Positions 56,859-64,000 of a DNA stretch of 64,000 nucleotides are shown here, piece after piece. Source of the DNA: CAJQQY01 sp045106765 (GTDB lineage Bacteria > Bacteroidota > Bacteroidia > Chitinophagales > Saprospiraceae); contig JBGCFD010000067.1 of the NCBI GenBank assembly GCA_045106765.1, positions 1-64,000 of the forward strand, given 5' to 3'. Every line of letters starts with the position of its first letter. The first letter of the stretch is position 1. The notes below the pieces were generated by a model. It was not told the DNA's origin, did not search any database, and saw only the letters and a program-made list of their open reading frames with translations. Both the position numbers and the translations under genes were made by a program.

Positions 56859-59800
56859 TTAGTTCACTTTTATTGTTCTTGAAATATGTCTATTTGTTCT
56901 AACAGCAGCACATGCACATTGCGATTTAAGTTGATCATCAATTACATCTGCAGTTTTAGCTTGTCCACCACTAGCTAAAATAGGAACGCCATATGCATCT
57001 ACCGCACCCAATAGTTCACCACTTCCATTTACGTTACTCAAATTAAAATTCTCTGCTGCTTCAATTGCATCAAAACAGCCATCATTATCTGAATCATTAT
57101 CTAAATGATCCGGATCTCCATCTCCATCTGTATCTACATCAACACATAACCCACCAAATGAAGACTCATTGTAAGCAACAAAGGCAGCATCAGCACCTGA
57201 TGAAAATTCAATACTCATATTTGCTATTAGCCCTACATCACCTGGGGTAATACCAAACTCTGATAACTCAAATGAAGCCATCCTAATCGGTCTTGTAGAA
57301 TTAGCCCCAAAAACAGAACCATTAGCATTATATAAATCAAGATTATAGGTAGCCACCTGATTGGCCAATGCCCCACCACCCGTGGTTTCTATTCTAACTG
57401 CATTACCGACCGGTGACCAAGATGCATCATAAAAAGTGACTACTTGGTATGTCGTACCACTTGGTTGTGCAACTTGAGTAGCCACAAGATCAGGTACACC
57501 GTCACCAACTGCTGCTGGTGAAATTATCTCAACACTATAATACCATGTTTCATTAACATTGGCAATTCCAGTTCCCAAATCTAATCCTTGCACACCATTT
57601 GTAAGTAAGGGATTTAATGGATCTGTAGCAGGATCATTTACAACGGTTAGACCAAGTGCATTAATAGGATCTCCATCATTTAGAGCACCCTCCAATGATA
57701 CTTTGCCACTACTACTAATTTCATTTATATTAGAGAATGCTTGCCAACTTGTCTCTACAGCCGCTACATCTCCTGTTCCATCATTATCTGTATCTATTGA
57801 ATCAAAAAGGCCATTCCCATTAGTATCATATAGATCATCATCTGGAACATCAGTAGTATACGTTACTCCTCCAGCAGTAAATGCTAATAGCTCATGTGTA
57901 GTATTAGGAAGTGTTCCACTTATCGCACCTACACTACTTTCCCAAAAGTCTCCAAAGTTAGTATAGATCGTTGTAATCGGAGTACCACCCAGCACCACTA
58001 TTGGTGAAGTTATACCACCAGGAGGTAATACCCCACAATTTTGCTCATCCAAATCTAAAATCCCGTCATTATCATCATCTAAATCACAGATTTCATCTGC
58101 ATAATTATCTCCATCATTGTCAGCAAACCCTGATTGAGATACATCACAACAGGCAGTATTATCTAAAGCATTTTTTACTTCCGAAGTATTACCTGTATAG
58201 CTAGTGGTAGCTCCTGTAACTCTACCATTCAAATCTACACCTGAACCATCTAATACTCCATCAGTATTCGCATCAGTATGCCCAGCCTCAACTACATCAT
58301 AACAGCCATCATTATCTGAATCCCAATCAAATGGATCATAATCATTATCAGCATCAGAATCTGCCAGCGTATAATTTTTAACTCCGCTATCAACAGAAGT
58401 TTCCAATGCATCATCATATCCATTTGCACCTAGGGTTCCAGTTACAACACCATCGGTGAGTGCTTCTCCATGCCCTGCTTCTATACCATCATATATTCCA
58501 TCATTATCAGAATCCAAATCAAAAATATTAGCAACTCCATCACCATCGCAATCAGCCATTTCCTGATGATATCCTCCTATGGAAAAATCATCCCAAAAAA
58601 TTGATCCATTAGTGATCGTAGCTCCTCCTATTCCATTGGTCAGTTCATATAAATAAACTCGTAGTAGAAGTGAATCCGTAAGGTCGTACATAAAGGGTTC
58701 ATCAACTGGAATATTTTGCCAGATATAATTGTCTGTATCATTTGGTCTAGACATTTCTTGAACCAACGGCGTAGTATAATTATCAGTCAATGAATAAATT
58801 GAAACCTTAAAATCATGTTTGGGAGAATTCGAATAATCATTCCACCCCCAAGTTAATAGTGTAACATCAAATACTTTTCCTGCACCAGGAAGAATAGTAT
58901 ATTCTACATAAAAATCTCCTGATAATGCCTCTGCTTCAGACTGAGGTAAATTGGTAGAATTTAAAACAAGTGCTGATGAAGGTATAGACCAACTATCCCA
59001 ACCAGGGCCAGGGTTTTGATCCCTAGCTATAGCATCACTATGAACAGTTGAAGCCGCAGGACTTGAACCACTATTCATCGTCCATTCTGCTATTTCTGTC
59101 CAAACAGGTGTACGACAAATATTTCGTTCGTCGTCATCTAAAATCCCATCATTATCATCATCTATATCAATTAGGTTAATTACATTATCACCATCATTGT
59201 TGCTACAATAAAAAGCATCCTCTTCATCTGTATCAAGAATAGTAACTTCTTGATTAGTTTCATTAGAAGGTGTTACAGATTTAGTCACCACACTCCTAGA
59301 TCCATTTTCAAAAACATAATGAACTTGTACATTATACGAAATATCTGGATTTAACCCGAAATGAATTTTGGGTTGATGTTGAGAACCATGACCTTTTCCA
59401 CCACTTACTGTTCTCATCGTAGTTGTATCTCCATAACAATTTATAAGAAAAACGTTAGCACCTATCGCATTTCTAGTTGCTCCTCCTCCTAAATCTTTTA
59501 ACGCATTTACATAGAGGTAATTATTATCATTGGTAGAGTTTTCCCAAAGCTGATTTTCCCCTCCATTTACAATAAAGTATAAATCTAAATCACCATCATT
59601 GTCAAAGTCTACAAATGTTACACTTTCAACATTGGCATTCACGGCAATATTATTCGTAGAAAATGAAAGCCCTGATCCATCGACAGTTGTATTTTCCAAC
59701 AAATAACTATTCCCACTATTATCTCCAAGTATTATATCATTGTCTCCATCATTATCGTAATCTCCACAATCACAGCCATCGATTCCAGATTCAGTATTGA

Positions 59801-60770
59801 CTGGCGAACCAGGAACACCCGTTGCAGTCCATACACCTCCACCATCATTTCTCCATACTTGATTAGTCCCATAAGAGGTCCAAAATAAATCGAGGTCACC
59901 ATCATTATCAAAATCACAAAACATGGTTCCTCCTTTGTCTGACTCAGATGATACAATATTTGGATTAGCTTGAGTTTCAAATTGACTTGTCGCAGAATTA
60001 AAATGCCAATAATTCGTCACATTAGTTTTTCGTCCATATAAATCAACATATCCATCGTTATCAATATCTGCTGCAGTCATATAATCTCCATCTCCTGAGT
60101 GACTTGCAGGAAATCCAGTTTGCCCAACACCTGTTCCTGGAGAAATATAGGTAAATCCACCTGATTGATCATTTTCCCAAATATCATTTCCACCATTGTC
60201 ATTATCAATAATCAAATCAAGCCATCCATCTTGATTCCAATCAACTGCACATATTCCTTCTGTATTCCATGCTTGTCCATCTCCGGGTGCACCAATTGTT
60301 ACATCAGGTTGTTGAGTAGTAGCTAATCCAAAAGTATAATTTGGAGGACCATCATTATAATAAATTTCAACTTCTCTACTACTTCCAAAACCTCGAAGAA
60401 TATCATTATAACCATCGTTATTAAAATCAACAATCAGCATCTGTCGACCATTATTATTAAAATCATTAAAACCCGCTATTCGAGAAGAAGTAACATCTGT
60501 AAAGGTATAGGAAGGAGCTCCGGAGTTGATAAATAATTTAGACTGAGCATTACTTCCTGAGCCCGCAGAAAAGAAAATGACATCAAGGTCACCATCCGCA
60601 TCTACGTCTCCCCAAGCATGTCCATTTATATTTCCACTTGTATTATCATTTAATCCTCTCGCTCCAACAATCCTAGAGAATTGTCCAGAGGAATGAAAAT
60701 AAAAAAATAGAAGGGAGAGAAAAATCATTATTGATTTTCCTCGGTTGATGGAAAAAGTGCATGTTATCAT
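56859..60770 (-). CDS. giant VCBS/FG-GAP plus thrombospondin-3 repeat surface protein
   Basis: 1303 residues. Signal peptide about 14-30. Residues 40-420 carry seven VCBS/FG-GAP-like calcium loops (GDVDADGDLDVIF, VDFNNDGYNDIL, ADIDNDGYVDLY and similar), probably a beta-propeller. Residues 430-530 resemble ASPIC/UnbV. From 530 on there are thrombospondin type-3-like clusters (DDDNDGILDDDE, DSDNDGIYDGIE, DSDNDGCYDVVE, DLDDDNDGILDLDE, DNDSDNDGCFDAIE) with a beta-sandwich region between. Likely a large Ca2+-stabilised adhesin. No C-terminal sorting domain is visible (the end is RTNRHISRTIKVN), so type IX secretion is not supported by sequence. Confidence 0.85.
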   Translation of the reverse strand: MITCTFSINRGKSIMIFLSLLFFYFHSSGQFSRIVGARGLNDNTSGNINGHAWGDVDADGDLDVIFFSAGSGSNAQSKLFINSGAPSYTFTDVTSSRIAGFNDFNNNGRQMLIVDFNNDGYNDILRGFGSSREVEIYYNDGPPNYTFGLATTQQPDVTIGAPGDGQAWNTEGICAVDWNQDGWLDLIIDNDNGGNDIWENDQSGGFTYISPGTGVGQTGFPASHSGDGDYMTAADIDNDGYVDLYGRKTNVTNYWHFNSATSQFETQANPNIVSSESDKGGTMFCDFDNDGDLDLFWTSYGTNQVWRNDGGGVWTATGVPGSPVNTESGIDGCDCGDYDNDGDNDIILGDNSGNSYLLENTTVDGSGLSFSTNNIAVNANVESVTFVDFDNDGDLDLYFIVNGGENQLWENSTNDNNYLYVNALKDLGGGATRNAIGANVFLINCYGDTTTMRTVSGGKGHGSQHQPKIHFGLNPDISYNVQVHYVFENGSRSVVTKSVTPSNETNQEVTILDTDEEDAFYCSNNDGDNVINLIDIDDDNDGILDDDERNICRTPVWTEIAEWTMNSGSSPAASTVHSDAIARDQNPGPGWDSWSIPSSALVLNSTNLPQSEAEALSGDFYVEYTILPGAGKVFDVTLLTWGWNDYSNSPKHDFKVSIYSLTDNYTTPLVQEMSRPNDTDNYIWQNIPVDEPFMYDLTDSLLLRVYLYELTNGIGGATITNGSIFWDDFSIGGYHQEMADCDGDGVANIFDLDSDNDGIYDGIEAGHGEALTDGVVTGTLGANGYDDALETSVDSGVKNYTLADSDADNDYDPFDWDSDNDGCYDVVEAGHTDANTDGVLDGSGVDLNGRVTGATTSYTGNTSEVKNALDNTACCDVSQSGFADNDGDNYADEICDLDDDNDGILDLDEQNCGVLPPGGITSPIVVLGGTPITTIYTNFGDFWESSVGAISGTLPNTTHELLAFTAGGVTYTTDVPDDDLYDTNGNGLFDSIDTDNDGTGDVAAVETSWQAFSNINEISSSGKVSLEGALNDGDPINALGLTVVNDPATDPLNPLLTNGVQGLDLGTGIANVNETWYYSVEIISPAAVGDGVPDLVATQVAQPSGTTYQVVTFYDASWSPVGNAVRIETTGGGALANQVATYNLDLYNANGSVFGANSTRPIRMASFELSEFGITPGDVGLIANMSIEFSSGADAAFVAYNESSFGGLCVDVDTDGDGDPDHLDNDSDNDGCFDAIEAAENFNLSNVNGSGELLGAVDAYGVPILASGGQAKTADVIDDQLKSQCACAAVRTNRHISRTIKVN

Positions 60771-60980
60771 TTTTTTTAATTTAATCCTTAATTAATAGAA
60801 AAAGGAAAAAAATAGGAAATTTATTTGGGTGTATTTTCCTTAAAAATAATAACGAGAAGAGAAATTTAAAGATTCAAAATATATAATATTTATATCAAAA
60901 TTTAAAATATATTAACTAGTGATAATCGCACCATTTTTACGTATACCTAAAAGGGATACAATCAAAAAAAATTATCATTT

Positions 60981-61523
60981 TTAATATTCTAAAAATGCAT
61001 CCACATGAGATTCAATGGCATCTAAAGTATATTTATCAGAAATCACTCCTTTTACATCCATCAAATTTTTACATTGTGAAATGGGTAATTTAGCCCCCAT
61101 CACTTCTGTTCCAACATGATTTAAAACAGAAGATAAATGATCCATCCCTCGAAGGTTTCCTGCACGTCCTGATGCAATTCCAACTAGTCCTGCTTTTTTA
61201 TCTTTAAACGTTGGTTTATATTCATGAATCGAGCAGGCATCTAAAAACAATTTGAGTACGCCAGGAAAACTTCCATTATATTCAGGACTTATAAAAATAA
61301 ACTTCTCCGCAGGAATCATCATTTCTTCTTGGATTTTGCGAAGCGCTTTGGATTGTTTTTTTCCAGAATACATGCCAACATGAAGGATATCATCAGGTAA
61401 TTTTTGCAAAGAAAAATATTTGACAGGTTGCTTAGTTTTTGATTTTATTAGTTTATAAAAGTGCTTAGCAAATTTTTCAGTTACACTCCCTTTTCTATTT
61501 GTTCCAGAAATAACGGTGATCAT
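60981..61523 (-). CDS. NAD(P)H-dependent FMN reductase
   Basis: 180 residues, single flavodoxin-like domain. GTNRKGSVTEKFAKHF at the start binds the FMN phosphate. SPEYNGSFPGVLKLFLD is the FMN reductase/azoreductase signature. Then GLVGIASGRAGNLRGMDHL. The family reduces FMN or quinones with NAD(P)H. Cytoplasmic. Monocistronic between two divergent neighbours. Confidence 0.9.
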   Translation of the reverse strand: MITVISGTNRKGSVTEKFAKHFYKLIKSKTKQPVKYFSLQKLPDDILHVGMYSGKKQSKALRKIQEEMMIPAEKFIFISPEYNGSFPGVLKLFLDACSIHEYKPTFKDKKAGLVGIASGRAGNLRGMDHLSSVLNHVGTEVMGAKLPISQCKNLMDVKGVISDKYTLDAIESHVDAFLEY

Positions 61524-61658
61524 TTATTTTAATTATTTGATTATCAATAAGTTAACGCTTATTCTCTTCTTTTTTCTAAAAAAAATTATTCTAAATAGAG
61601 TTTCAAAAAAGAATACAAATTTATAAAAATCCATTACAAGGTTTTTTATAAATCCTAG

Positions 61659-61666
61659 TATCTTTG
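61659..61666 (+). promoter_or_regulatory. Bacteroidota -7 box for the UPF0173 gene
   Basis: TATCTTTG fits TAnnTTTG, 39 bp before the ATG at 61706. Confidence 0.4.
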
Positions 61667-61705
61667 TCAGCCTTTAAAAAATCTCAAATTTAAAGCCTCG
61701 GTCAT

Positions 61706-62389
61706 ATGAAGAATTTAACCTTTTACGGTCAATCAACCTTTTCAATAGAAATCAAAGGAAAAACAATTTTATTCGATCCTTTTATTTCTGCCAATGAAAA
61801 AGCCACACATATTGACATTAACACCATCAAAGCTGATTATGTTTTGGTTTCACATGGACATTTTGATCATGTCGCAGATGTAGAAGCTATCGCTAAAAAT
61901 AATGATGCGATTATCGTTTCAAATTATGAAGTAGCTACTTGGTTTGGAAAAAAAGAATGTAAATATCACCCTTTAAATCATGGAGGGAAATGGACTTTCA
62001 ATTTTGGAACGGTAAAATATGTAAATGCAGTTCATTCAAGTGTTTTGCCTGATGGAAGCAACGGTGGGAATGCAGGTGGATTTGTAATTTGGAATGATGA
62101 GGGATGTTTTTATTTTGCAGGAGATACTGCTTTAACGCTGGATATGCAATTGATTCCAATGACTTGTCCAAAATTGGATTTTGCTATTTTGCCTATTGGT
62201 GACAATTTTACGATGGGTTATGAAGATGCTTCAATTGCTGCAAATTTCATTGAGTGTGATAAGATTGTAGGTTGCCATTTCGATACTTTTGGATTTATCG
62301 AAATAGATCATGATGCAGCAAAAAGTGTATTTGAGAAAAAAGGAAAAGAACTGATTTTACCGACTATTGGAAATAAGGTTGAATTATAA
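61706..62389 (+). CDS. UPF0173-type metallo-beta-lactamase-fold hydrolase
   Basis: 227 residues. The metal-binding motif SHGHFDH (His50, His52, Asp54, His55) is followed by SSVLPDGSNGGNAGGFVI, YFAGDTALTLDM (Asp ligand) and CHFDTF (His). Matches the UPF0173 family of cytoplasmic metal-dependent hydrolases. Physiological substrate unknown. A REP-like hairpin separates it from parA. Confidence 0.92.
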   Translation: MKNLTFYGQSTFSIEIKGKTILFDPFISANEKATHIDINTIKADYVLVSHGHFDHVADVEAIAKNNDAIIVSNYEVATWFGKKECKYHPLNHGGKWTFNFGTVKYVNAVHSSVLPDGSNGGNAGGFVIWNDEGCFYFAGDTALTLDMQLIPMTCPKLDFAILPIGDNFTMGYEDASIAANFIECDKIVGCHFDTFGFIEIDHDAAKSVFEKKGKELILPTIGNKVEL

Positions 62390-62400
62390 TTGTGACTTTT

Positions 62401-62428
62401 GTAGAGATAAGACATGCCTTGTCTATAC
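62401..62428. repeat. GTAGAGA...TGCC...TCTAC REP-like hairpin
   Basis: GTAGAGATAAGACATGCCTTGTCTATAC, a degenerate copy of the GTAGAGACAAGGCATGCC-type palindrome that I recall as widespread in Bacteroidota and cyanobacteria. It lies 12 bp after the UPF0173 stop. Confidence 0.55.
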
Positions 62429-62495
62429 AGTACAATAAAAATATATTAAATTGCTTGTTCCGTTTTTATAACAATCAATTTACAAAATTAAAAAT

Positions 62496-63287
62496 ATGGG
62501 AAAAGTAATTACGATAGCTAATCAAAAAGGCGGTGTAGGAAAAACTACAACCGCTATTAATTTGGCTGCTTGTTTGGCTGTTTTAGAAAAAAAAGTGTTG
62601 TTGATTGATTGTGATCCACAAGCGAATGCAACTTCAGGAGTTGGCATTTTTGCTGATGATTTTGAATTGAGCATTTATGATTGCATGATTAATGATGCTG
62701 ATCCTCATGATGTAATTGTCAAAACGGAAACCCCCAACCTTTCTTTGATTCCTTCACATATAAGTCTGGTTGACGCAGAGTTGGAATTGGTAAGTAAAAT
62801 TCGTCGAGAGTATGTGACTAAATCTTTTGTTGATAAAATCCGAGACGATTATGATTATATTTTTATTGATTGTTTGCCTTCCCTTGGTTTGGTGACTGTG
62901 AATGCTTTAACAGCAGCGGACTCGGTTATCATCCCTGTTCAATGTGAAATATTTTCTTTGGAAGGATTAGGGAAATTGACAAGTACGATCAATACGGTGA
63001 AAGAATATTTGAATGCAGAAATAAAAATTGAAGGTATTTTATTATCCATGTATGATCGTCGATTACGTCTGGCGAATCAAGTGGTTGAGGCAGTAAAAGA
63101 AACTTTCCAAGAAAAAGTATACGATACAATTATTCATAGAAATTCAAAAATTGGAGAAGCACCGAGTTTACACACACCGGTGGTTTTGTATGATGCAGCG
63201 AGCAAAGGAAGTGTGAATTTTTTAAACTTGGCGAAAGAATTTTTATTAAAAAATAATGACGCGATTCAGTTGTCAAAAGCAAAGTAA
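62496..63287 (+). CDS. parA: chromosome-partitioning ATPase ParA
   Basis: 263 residues, Soj/ParA type without an N-terminal DNA-binding domain. Deviant Walker A KGGVGKTTT (11-19) with the signature Lys at 11, LLIDCDPQANAT (A'), FIDCLPSLG (Walker B) and QVVEAVKETF. It binds ATP, dimerises on nucleoid DNA and moves ParB-parS complexes. parB follows after 26 bp. Confidence 0.96.
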   Translation: MGKVITIANQKGGVGKTTTAINLAACLAVLEKKVLLIDCDPQANATSGVGIFADDFELSIYDCMINDADPHDVIVKTETPNLSLIPSHISLVDAELELVSKIRREYVTKSFVDKIRDDYDYIFIDCLPSLGLVTVNALTAADSVIIPVQCEIFSLEGLGKLTSTINTVKEYLNAEIKIEGILLSMYDRRLRLANQVVEAVKETFQEKVYDTIIHRNSKIGEAPSLHTPVVLYDAASKGSVNFLNLAKEFLLKNNDAIQLSKAK

Positions 63288-63313
63288 TTAAGGCATACTA
63301 AAAACAAAAAATC

Positions 63314-64000
63314 ATGTCAAAGAAAAAATCAAAATTCAATTTAAACTTAGGAAAAACTTTAGGTGACATCAAATCAAATATGGATCGTGATGTATCAAAA
63401 AAAGTATTGCCGAGTGCTGAGTTAGTTCAAAATTTATCTAAAGATTTTGCCTTCGTTCCTATCGAACAAATAGAAGTCAATCCTGATCAACCTCGGAAAA
63501 ATTTCGATGCAACTGATCTCAACGACTTAAAAAATTCTATAAAAATTCATGGTTTAATTCAGCCGATTACCGTTCGAAGAATGGCGGAAGGTCAATATCA
63601 ATTGATCTCAGGGGAACGAAGATGGCGAGCTTCGAAGTTAGCTGAACTAAAAGAAATTCCAGCTTTTATTCGAGTAGCCAATGATGCTGAAATGATGGAA
63701 ATGGCTTTGGTGGAAAATACCCATCGAGCTGATTTAAATCCAATTGAGATTGCGATTACTTATCATCGATTGGTCAATGAATTTGATTTGACACATGAAA
63801 AATTGGCAGAACGGGTGGAAAGCAGTCGAACTTCGGTGACTAACTATATGCGCTTGTTGAAATTGCCAGAAGAGGTTCAGAAAGCCTTGAAAGAAAGAAA
63901 AATTTCGATGGGTCATGCACGAGCATTAATTGGTGTCGATGACTATGCCGGTCAAGTCGCTTTGTTGAATAGTGTTTTGGTAGAAGGACTTTCTGTGCGA
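63314..64000 (+). CDS. parB: chromosome-partitioning protein ParB (5' part, cut by window end)
   Basis: 229 codons visible and open at the window edge. A basic N-terminal tail (1-30; a typical ParA-stimulating Lys-rich segment), then the ParB/Noc nuclease-like domain: VPIEQIEVNPDQPRKNF, GLIQPITVRR, and the CTP-binding-type box GERRWRA (100-106). Then ENTHRADLNPIE and a helix-turn-helix (KLAERVESSRTSVTNYMRLL). Binds parS and slides with CTP. Co-transcribed with parA. The C-terminal dimerisation domain lies beyond the window. Confidence 0.95.
   Translation, partial: MSKKKSKFNLNLGKTLGDIKSNMDRDVSKKVLPSAELVQNLSKDFAFVPIEQIEVNPDQPRKNFDATDLNDLKNSIKIHGLIQPITVRRMAEGQYQLISGERRWRASKLAELKEIPAFIRVANDAEMMEMALVENTHRADLNPIEIAITYHRLVNEFDLTHEKLAERVESSRTSVTNYMRLLKLPEEVQKALKERKISMGHARALIGVDDYAGQVALLNSVLVEGLSVR

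Noticed and set aside
56859..57000. Type IX secretion C-terminal domain
   Set aside because: The last residues (CACAAVRTNRHISRTIKVN) show no CTD-like beta-strand pattern.

Overview
The window looks like a chromosomal segment of a free-living, probably marine member of the Bacteroidota, most likely near the Saprospiria. The basis is a low G+C base composition, TAnnTTTG-type -7 promoter boxes, and the gene families present: VCBS/thrombospondin-3 surface protein, OmpA proteins with an N-terminal NPSxE module, a DUF4836-type lipoprotein, an ECF sigma factor overlapping a membrane beta-barrel gene, TPR-CHAT and TMTC-like proteins. No transposase, phage, CRISPR or restriction genes were seen. Names rest on motifs read by eye, not on searches.

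Layout. 0-6 kb: tRNA-Arg(TCT), ung, an exported unknown, folD, then a divergent pair made of an OmpA-like membrane protein and a 562-residue membrane protein with a long VEVIKEVPVE-type repeat rod and a C-terminal helix-hairpin-helix. 6-18.5 kb: vanadium haloperoxidase, TMTC-like GT-C/TPR protein, LTA-synthase-like enzyme, two OmpA proteins, a broken quinol-monooxygenase pseudogene, a CarboxypepD-reg protein. 18.5-28 kb: an exopolysaccharide locus with an initiating sugar transferase carrying a receiver-like domain, a stand-alone response regulator, three GT2 glycosyltransferases, and an O-acetylation set (MBOAT, SGNH, AlgJ-like). 28-39 kb: lipoprotein, orphan ABC ATPase, aspartyl protease, an ECF sigma/membrane-barrel pair preceded by two Kunitz-like lipoproteins, phosphoesterase, methyltransferase, and a tandem paralogue family. 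39-45 kb: B12-dependent ribonucleotide reductase, then a 1.3-kb gene-free AT-rich region with four DnaA-box matches (candidate oriC), then a beta-helix/diheme-cytochrome pair. 45-64 kb: CorA, a HExxH protein, a TPR-CHAT protein whose catalytic His and Cys are both replaced, a glycosidase, xseA-xseB, DoxX, a COG2509 flavoprotein, the giant VCBS/TSP3 protein, an FMN reductase, a UPF0173 hydrolase, parA and the start of parB.

Non-coding DNA. Many intergenic gaps hold a hairpin or long inverted repeat. Several belong to families with two or more copies here, for example copies at 2.1/21.2 kb, 28.0/54.9 kb and 13.0/46.3 kb, and an AAAACGTAAAACGTC motif at five sites. Most lie at gene 3' ends and look like REP/MITE-type elements that may also act as terminators.

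How it works together. The surface theme dominates: an acetylated polysaccharide, OmpA-type wall anchors and exported repeat proteins. The most unusual items are the VPV-repeat/HhH protein with its OmpA neighbour, the pseudo-CHAT protein, the Kunitz-ECF cluster, the candidate origin 20 kb from parAB, and the inverted-repeat families.
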